Shown in pieces: positions 7,809 through 11,224 of a stretch of 11,224 nt of DNA. The notes under the pieces were generated by a model, which saw only the letters and a program-made list of their open reading frames with translations, was not told the DNA's origin and ran no database searches. This DNA is from Candidatus Gastranaerophilales bacterium. GTDB lineage: Bacteria > Cyanobacteriota > Vampirovibrionia > Gastranaerophilales > CAJFVJ01. Position 1 is the stretch's first letter. Every line of letters begins with the position of its first letter. Where the stretch lies: assembly GCA_028694275.1 (NCBI GenBank), contig JAQUTS010000044.1, forward strand, positions 1 to 11,224, in the 5' to 3' direction. A program made the translations under genes and the position numbers.

Positions 7809-8782
7809 AAACAGCGTGCTTCATTGTCCCAACAGGGATTGGGGCTTCAATAGGCGGCTTTGCCGGTGATGCGTCTTGCTTTGCCCGAAATATGGCAAAA
7901 CACGTCCGACATCTCATCGTTAACCCGAATGTCGTGAATGCAGCGTGTTTTAGTGGGATTTCCCCACAAATGCTCTACACAGAAGGCTTTGCGCTGGATG
8001 AGTTTTTCTTGGGAAAAATCGCACTTCGCCCCACCCAAAACAACAAAATCGGGGTGATTTTTGACAAATCAATCCCCAAAAATATCCTAAACATCCACAT
8101 AAATACCATAAATGCAGTAAAAACTGTTTATGGAGCGGATATTATAGCCTACGAAATCACAAAAGAGCCTGTCGGGATCGAGTTTTTAGAAGAAAACAGC
8201 GGTATATCTTCAGGAAAAATCAACAACCCAGCCACACTAATTGAAGCAGGACAAAAACTAAAAACCCAAGGTGCACAAGCTATTGGGGTTGTTTGTCTTT
8301 TTGATGAGCCACCTGAAGATGGCTACGCTCAAGGAAATGGCGTCGATATCGTAGGTGGTGTAGAAGCAATCATATCACATATTTTGACCCGAGAGCTCAA
8401 ATTGCCTTGCGCTCATGCCCCTGCATTCAAAGATGTGGCCATTTCGACCCAAATCGTTGACGCGCGTGCGGCTGCCGAATATATCACACCGACATTTTTG
8501 CCGTGTATTTTGCTCGGCCTCCAAAACGCCCCTCAGCTTGTGCCGATAAAAAATGCCATACCGACAGACATCACAGTAGACTCGCTTAATGCACTAATTA
8601 TGCCTTACAATTCTCTTGGGTGCGTGCCTGTATTAGAGGCTTCAAAAAGAAATATACCAATCATCGCCGTCCGTGAAAACAAGACCGTCCTTGATATTAC
8701 GGCAGATAAACTTGGGGTAAAAGTGATTGAAGTGGGGACTTATGAAGAGGCAGAAAAGATTTTAATTGATTTGCAAATATAA
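7805..8782 (+). CDS. DUF3326-like conserved protein
   Basis: The 325-residue product resembles the DUF3326 family, found mainly in cyanobacteria and plants, whose biochemical role I do not know. Recognisable points are the N-terminal VPTGIGASIGGFAGDA (about 8-23), the block on GLQNAPQLV, and the PYNSLGCVPVLEA / IIAVREN segment near the C-terminus, which looks like a small-molecule-binding Rossmann-like end. There is no signal peptide and no membrane segment, so it should be cytosolic. The ATG overlaps the hpt stop by 4 nt (ATGA), so it is the third gene of the tilS operon and is probably co-expressed with tRNA modification and purine salvage. It sits where ftsH often follows hpt. The family assignment is from memory of the motif pattern; the function is not inferred. 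Confidence 0.72.
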   Translation: MKTACFIVPTGIGASIGGFAGDASCFARNMAKHVRHLIVNPNVVNAACFSGISPQMLYTEGFALDEFFLGKIALRPTQNNKIGVIFDKSIPKNILNIHINTINAVKTVYGADIIAYEITKEPVGIEFLEENSGISSGKINNPATLIEAGQKLKTQGAQAIGVVCLFDEPPEDGYAQGNGVDIVGGVEAIISHILTRELKLPCAHAPAFKDVAISTQIVDARAAAEYITPTFLPCILLGLQNAPQLVPIKNAIPTDITVDSLNALIMPYNSLGCVPVLEASKRNIPIIAVRENKTVLDITADKLGVKVIEVGTYEEAEKILIDLQI

Positions 8783-8831
8783 TTTAAACATGTTACTAAT
8801 AAGTCATTACCATTTATTAGCAAATAAGGAG
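8778..8831 (+). promoter_or_regulatory. Possible promoter, inverted repeat and Shine-Dalgarno before PH-SHOCT gene
   Basis: A perfect TATAAT lies at 8778-8783, overlapping the stop codon of the preceding gene, but no convincing -35 is placed 16-18 nt upstream. The 7-bp inverted repeat CTAATAA / TTATTAG (8796-8802 and 8814-8820, 11-nt spacer) lies just downstream and could be an operator or a weak hairpin. AAGGAG at 8826-8831 is 5 nt before the ATG at 8837 and decides that start; the GTG at 8831 is part of the Shine-Dalgarno itself. In such AT-rich DNA the TATAAT could be chance. Confidence 0.4.
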
Positions 8832-8836
8832 TGATT

Positions 8837-9361
8837 ATGCCAACAATAGACGAAATCAGGAATCAAATTAAAAAATTAGACCCAACAGACCAGCTAATTG
8901 GAAGATGGGAAATCAACGAACTTCCTAATATTTTATGGAAAGATGAAATATTAGAAGATTTAAGCCCTGGAGCTTATAATAATGGCATAGGTCTAGTTAT
9001 CGCAACCAATAAAAGACTGGTATTTATTAATAAAGGCATCTTCTCATTACAAGTTGAAGACTTCCCATATAATAAAATAACATCTGTGCAGTACAATCTT
9101 GGACTGATTTTAGGTACTGTCAATATTTTTTGCGCTGGAAATAGTGCCGAAATAAAAAACATATGGAAAAATCAAGCAAAAAACTTCTGCGACATAGCAA
9201 GAAAACAAATGGAAGGAATTGCTAATAAAGAAATTCCTTCACAAAAAGATAACGATGATACAATAAGTAAATTAGAAAGATTAGCCCTTCTAAAAGAACA
9301 AGGCATATTAACTGAAGAAGAATTCATATCTCAAAAACAAAAAATACTTAGTATGACCTAA
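8837..9361 (+). CDS. Small PH-like domain protein with C-terminal SHOCT domain
   Basis: The product has 174 residues and no signal peptide or membrane helix. Residues about 30-125 look like a bacterial PH-like domain: LVIATNKRLVFINKG (53-67) is the typical strand pair (usually TNKRLI), followed by FPYNKITSVQYNLGLILGTVNI. Residues about 144-171 (SKLERLALLKEQGILTEEEF and the following QKQKIL) match the SHOCT short C-terminal domain, a presumed oligomerisation or anchoring motif. A charged, Lys/Asp-rich linker (about 130-143) joins them. The pairing PH plus SHOCT is common in small bacterial and phage-associated proteins of unknown role. The 54-nt gap to the previous gene and a candidate promoter suggest it may be expressed separately from the tilS operon. 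The ATG at 8837 is preferred over a GTG six bases upstream, which lies in the Shine-Dalgarno. Confidence 0.75.
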   Translation: MPTIDEIRNQIKKLDPTDQLIGRWEINELPNILWKDEILEDLSPGAYNNGIGLVIATNKRLVFINKGIFSLQVEDFPYNKITSVQYNLGLILGTVNIFCAGNSAEIKNIWKNQAKNFCDIARKQMEGIANKEIPSQKDNDDTISKLERLALLKEQGILTEEEFISQKQKILSMT

Positions 9362-9609
9362 ATTAAATCTTCGCCTTGTGGCAAGTGAGCTCTCATTTCT
9401 TAACAAAAATCTAACGAAGAGGGGGGCGAAGCATCCCGAAGGCGAGGACTGTTTGAGCGAAGCGAGTTCCGCAAGCCTAGTTAGATTGAGTTTAGAAATG
9501 CGCGAACGAAAACAGGCGAGAACTTTTATGAACCTTTTTAAAAAGGTTCCGCCCACCGCGCAGGTGTAAAGGAATAAGATTGCTTCGCTTTGTTCGCAGT
9601 GACAAAGCT
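9362..9609. repeat. Structured non-coding intergenic repeat-like element
   Basis: This 248-bp convergent gap has no supported gene and a composition unlike its neighbours. It contains a long imperfect inverted repeat: 9394-9415 pairs with 9480-9500 (CATTTCT with AGAAATG, and AATCTAAC with GTTAGATT are exact). The enclosed loop is purine-rich with GCGAAG/GCGAG words and a weaker inner stem. After it comes a perfect 20-bp palindrome at 9530-9549 (arms GAACCTTTTT and AAAAAGGTTC). Finally 9577-9604 resembles the widespread ATTGCTTCGC...GCAATGAC type of intergenic repeat, and GCTTTG/CAAAGC (9587-9592, 9603-9608) forms a hairpin beside the end of the minus-strand gene. A 63-codon frame crosses it, without a Shine-Dalgarno. 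Other copies in the genome cannot be seen from here; the repeat call rests on internal structure and recognition of the motif style. Confidence 0.6.
9530..9549. repeat. Perfect 20-bp palindrome
   Basis: The two 10-nt arms GAACCTTTTT and AAAAAGGTTC are exact reverse complements with no spacer. It could fold as a hairpin with a tiny loop, act as a protein-binding site, or end convergent transcripts. There is no uninterrupted T-tract after the stem, so it is not a standard Rho-independent terminator. Confidence 0.7.
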
Positions 9610-10230
9610 CTAAATCCCACTATACACAGGCAAATCAGCAAATGTATTTACCTGACGATAATCCTCATTTTCGACCCCGTTTTGGGTCATCCAACCGATA
9701 TATGCGCCCACAACTGCCTTAAGGCTTGATAAAGGCATCATATTAGTCGGGATATTTTTGATAGCCAATTTTTCTTTGAACATATCTTGAAGATACTTGC
9801 ACGCCATAGGAGTATTCTCCTGCAAAGGTGTAGCAAGACCCATAACTTGTTTTGAATAAACATAATTATAGCGAATTACGTTGTATCCCTCTTCTTTTAA
9901 ACCAGAGCAAAGCTCGCTGCCGCGGGTACTTTGACGTTTTGACCACTGCTGATCGGATTTATAAGACGTACCGACAGTCATACTTTGATAATGCTTGGCC
10001 TCTTGACGCCATTTGCCTATCAAAAACATCTGATTGACAGGGATATCAGCAGCTATAACAGCACCATTTTTGCCGCAAAAATTATCCAAGAAAAATTTGA
10101 TGTCATTAAGACGGTAGATTTTGTCCAAACGAAGCAGATTCAACTCATTGTCCAAAACTGCAATTCCTGTCTCTTCAGTCGCCGCGTGACTGATTGAAAG
10201 ACCTATGTAATAAAACTTTTTATCATTCAT
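9610..10230 (-). CDS. Uncharacterised protein, possibly DUF429/RNase H-like
   Basis: The function is not known. The 206-residue protein begins with a beta-strand FYYIGLSISHAATEETGIAVLD, followed by an alternating strand pattern, VIAADIPV at 58-65 (Asp62), KRQSTRGSELCSGLKEEGYNVIRYN at 98-122, and SSLKAVVGAYIGWM at 168-181. This order (first strand with small residues, an Asp-Pro strand, an Arg-Gly cluster, then an AxxAAY helix) resembles DUF429 proteins, a predicted RNase H-fold nuclease family. Here the first-strand Asp appears to be Ser and the helix Asp is absent, so catalysis is doubtful. The ATG at 10230 is preferred over a TTG six codons upstream because a TATAAT box occupies that stretch; there is no Shine-Dalgarno, so the mRNA is probably leaderless. 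The gene stands alone between two repeat-like blocks. Confidence 0.6.
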   Translation of the reverse strand: MNDKKFYYIGLSISHAATEETGIAVLDNELNLLRLDKIYRLNDIKFFLDNFCGKNGAVIAADIPVNQMFLIGKWRQEAKHYQSMTVGTSYKSDQQWSKRQSTRGSELCSGLKEEGYNVIRYNYVYSKQVMGLATPLQENTPMACKYLQDMFKEKLAIKNIPTNMMPLSSLKAVVGAYIGWMTQNGVENEDYRQVNTFADLPVYSGI

Positions 10231-10236
10231 GCCATT

Positions 10237-10265
10237 ATTATACGACAAAAAAATTTGCTTCGCAA
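10237..10265 (-). promoter_or_regulatory. Sigma70-type promoter for a leaderless gene
   Basis: On the minus strand TTGCGA (10260-10265, 4 of 6 consensus) is followed by a 17-nt spacer, which includes a run of seven T, and a perfect TATAAT (10237-10242). Six bases separate the -10 from the ATG at 10230, so the start of transcription is expected on or within a base or two of the A of the start codon. The -35 falls inside the CTTCGC-rich repeat block. Confidence 0.65.
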
Positions 10266-10430
10266 TTGAAGTATCACTGCGTTCACTCCAGCCAAAAATC
10301 CGCTTCTTGGATTATTGCTCGATTGCATGTGCTCCTCTTCGCTTCAGTTTGCTTCGCAAACATTCACTCCGACGCACATTTCTTTAGACAGGTTTCGCTT
10401 CGCTCACACTTGAGCAAAATCCGCTTGCAA
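10249..10430. repeat. CTTCGC-rich non-coding block between divergent promoters
   Basis: About 180 bp without a supported gene. TTCGC words recur throughout, including a hairpin GTTTGC-TTC-GCAAAC at 10347-10361 and a related TTGCTTCGCAA at 10256-10266. The 11-mer AAAATCCGCTT occurs twice (10295-10305 and 10416-10426), and TTCACTCC occurs at 10282-10289 and 10363-10370. Its two edges supply the -35 hexamers of the divergent promoters on either side. The style is like the 9362-9609 block, although the two are not copies of one another over their length. An open frame at 10194-10433 crossing it is judged spurious. Confidence 0.5.
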
Positions 10431-10452
10431 TAAAAAATTGATATAGTATTAT
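10425..10452 (+). promoter_or_regulatory. Probable promoter of tRNA-Ser
   Basis: TTGCAA (10425-10430) and TATTAT (10447-10452, 5 of 6 consensus) are separated by 16 nt, predicting a start near 10459 and a leader of about nine bases before the tRNA. An overlapping TATATT at 10450-10455 is an alternative -10. Confidence 0.5.
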
Positions 10453-10467
10453 ATTGTCAAAGCACTT

Positions 10468-10554
10468 GGAGAAGTGCCGGAGCGGTTTATCGGATCGGTC
10501 TTGAAAACCGTCGTACATGCGAGTGTACCGTGGGTTCGAATCCCACCTTCTCCT
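10468..10554 (+). tRNA. tRNA-Ser (anticodon UGA)
   Basis: A class II tRNA reading UCA/UCN serine codons. The acceptor stem GGAGAAG (10468-10474) pairs with CTTCTCC (10547-10553). The anticodon loop CTTGAAA holds TGA at 10502-10504. The long variable arm is a perfect 5-bp stem GTACA/TGTAC with loop TGCGAG, typical of serine tRNAs. The T arm is GTGGG-TTCGAAT-CCCAC (10530-10546). CCA is not encoded. The base after the acceptor stem is T10554, so the discriminator would be U73 instead of the G73 usual for bacterial tRNA-Ser, and positions 27-43 form a U-U mismatch. It lies 171 nt upstream of the fba start, with its own promoter and a terminator behind it. Confidence 0.95.
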
Positions 10555-10574
10555 TTTCTGCTAGAGTGAAAACT

Positions 10575-10624
10575 AAGGACAAGCATATTTGACATATTCT
10601 GTCAGGCTTCTGTCCTTTTTTTTT
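10575..10624 (+). terminator. Rho-independent terminator after tRNA-Ser
   Basis: AAGGACA (10575-10581) pairs with TGTCCTT (10611-10617); AGC and GCTT extend the stem after a two-base bulge, and a second small hairpin TGACA-TATTC-TGTCA (10590-10604) sits inside the loop. A run of nine T (10616-10624) follows. It should end the tRNA transcript and keep it separate from fba. Confidence 0.8.
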
Positions 10625-10724
10625 GTAATAACAAACCCAACAACAAATTCACCATTGATATTGTAGTTTTCATATGCTTGTACTAAACTATCTGTGCAGG
10701 GATAATTTTAAAAGGAGAACCCCA
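10625..10724 (+). promoter_or_regulatory. fba upstream region: candidate promoter and Shine-Dalgarno
   Basis: The 100-nt gap between the terminator and fba should hold the fba promoter. TTGATA (10655-10660, 5 of 6) is a good -35, but the best partner, TGTACT 18 nt on (10679-10684), matches only 4 of 6; TTGTAG (10661-10666) with TAAACT (10684-10689) is an alternative. AAGGAG at 10712-10717 is a strong Shine-Dalgarno 7 nt before the ATG. ATATGCTTGT at 10672-10681 is the exact reverse complement of ACAAGCATAT at 10579-10588 inside the terminator. Confidence 0.45.
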
Positions 10725-11224
10725 ATGAGTGAAAGAAAATTAGTCGGAACAAATGAAATGTTCAAAAAAGCTCTCGAAGGCAAATACGCTATCGGTGCTT
10801 ACAACGTAAATAACATGGAAATGCTACAAGCTATCGCTGAAGCTGCTGAAGAAACAAGATCACCAATCATTCTTCAAGTATCAGCAGGTGCAAGAAAATA
10901 CGCTAACCAAACTTATTTGGTAAAACTTGTTGAAGCAGCTCTTGCTACAACTACGGTGCCTATCGCACTTCACCTTGATCACGGTGCTGATTTTGAAATT
11001 TGTAAAGCTTGTATCGACGGCGGATTCTCATCTGTTATGATCGATGGTTCAAGATTCCCTCTTGAAGAAAACATTGCTTTGACAAAACAAGTTGTTGAAT
11101 ATGCTCATGAAAGAGGAGTTTCGGTTGAAGCTGAACTTGGTAAATTAGCAGGTATCGAAGATGACGTTAACGTTTCTGCTGCCGATGCTAAATTCACTAA
11201 CGTTGAAGAAGCTGTTAAATTTGT
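10725..11224 (+). CDS. fba: Class II fructose-bisphosphate aldolase, N-terminal part
   Basis: This zinc enzyme interconverts fructose 1,6-bisphosphate with DHAP and glyceraldehyde 3-phosphate in glycolysis and gluconeogenesis. The 166 visible residues run off the window end. They show GAYNVNN (24-30), LHLDHG (82-87, with catalytic Asp85 and zinc ligand His86), the SSVMIDGSRFPLEENI segment (102-117), and GVSVEAELGKLAGIEDD (131-147), matching the FbaA/GatY-type class II aldolases of Bacillus and cyanobacterial relatives. A tagatose-bisphosphate aldolase is the main alternative and is not excluded by the visible part. The ATG follows a strong AAGGAG. Codon choice is heavily biased to GCT, CTT, GAA and AAC compared with the neighbouring genes, as expected for a highly expressed glycolytic gene. 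It follows the tRNA-Ser terminator and should be a separate transcript. Confidence 0.95.
   Translation, partial: MSERKLVGTNEMFKKALEGKYAIGAYNVNNMEMLQAIAEAAEETRSPIILQVSAGARKYANQTYLVKLVEAALATTTVPIALHLDHGADFEICKACIDGGFSSVMIDGSRFPLEENIALTKQVVEYAHERGVSVEAELGKLAGIEDDVNVSAADAKFTNVEEAVKF

Noticed and set aside
9530..9549. Palindrome as a Rho-independent terminator
   Set aside because: The T-run is inside the stem and no T-tract follows on either strand, so a standard terminator is not supported.
9378..9569. 63-codon plus-strand open frame (and an 82-codon minus frame at 9308-9556)
   Set aside because: Both run through the inverted-repeat element, start at non-ATG or poorly placed codons without a Shine-Dalgarno, and have compositions dictated by the repeat words. 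Treated as non-coding.
9362..10430. CRISPR-like array in the repeat-rich blocks
   Set aside because: Repeated words are short, irregularly spaced and not separated by spacers of constant length; no cas gene is nearby.
10194..10433. 79-codon plus-strand open frame
   Set aside because: It starts inside the minus-strand gene and continues through the CTTCGC-rich block, with no Shine-Dalgarno and no recognisable domain.
10468..10554. tRNA-Ser as an integration (att) site for a mobile element
   Set aside because: No second copy of the tRNA 3' end and no integrase or phage gene is visible in the window.

Overview
This is a low-GC, densely packed bacterial chromosome segment with mostly housekeeping genes. 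Two things hint at a non-photosynthetic relative of Cyanobacteria (Melainabacteria/Vampirovibrionia, for example Gastranaerophilales): a DUF3326-type protein, a family I associate mainly with cyanobacteria and plants, and the generally cyanobacterial/Firmicutes-like character of the enzymes. This placement is an inference; a clostridial-type host is not excluded.

Region 1 (1-5841, minus strand) reads as one operon in the order leuA (2-isopropylmalate synthase), purB (adenylosuccinate lyase), a secreted double-domain M16 metallopeptidase, and thrB (homoserine kinase, cut by the window edge). Gaps are 9, 3 and 3 nt. The purB Shine-Dalgarno overlaps the leuA stop codon, and the M16 Shine-Dalgarno is formed by the last two Glu codons of purB, so translation is probably coupled. 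The operon joins leucine, purine and threonine synthesis with an exported peptidase.

Region 2 (5842-9361) starts at a divergent 90-bp promoter interval and runs on the plus strand: tilS (tRNA-Ile lysidine synthase), hpt (hypoxanthine phosphoribosyltransferase), a DUF3326-like protein, then a small PH-like plus SHOCT protein. tilS/hpt touch and hpt/DUF3326 overlap by ATGA. tilS-hpt is a classic bacterial pair; here the usual next gene, ftsH, is not present and DUF3326 takes its place. tilS has no visible Shine-Dalgarno and a -10-like hexamer six bases before its ATG.

Region 3 (9362-10435) is different. A minus-strand gene of uncertain family (possibly DUF429/RNase H-like) lies between two non-coding blocks rich in CTTCGC words and inverted repeats (9362-9609 and 10249-10430). 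They look like dispersed intergenic repeat elements. The gene has a good sigma70-type promoter (TTGCGA, 17 nt, TATAAT) placed so that transcription should start on the A of its ATG, so it is a strong candidate for a leaderless mRNA.

Region 4 (10425-11224, plus strand) holds a class II tRNA-Ser(UGA) with its own promoter, a Rho-independent terminator, and the start of a class II fructose-bisphosphate aldolase gene with a strong Shine-Dalgarno. No CRISPR array, transposase, phage gene or defence system was seen. The most unusual material is the repeat-bounded pocket around the leaderless gene, not a new multi-gene system.
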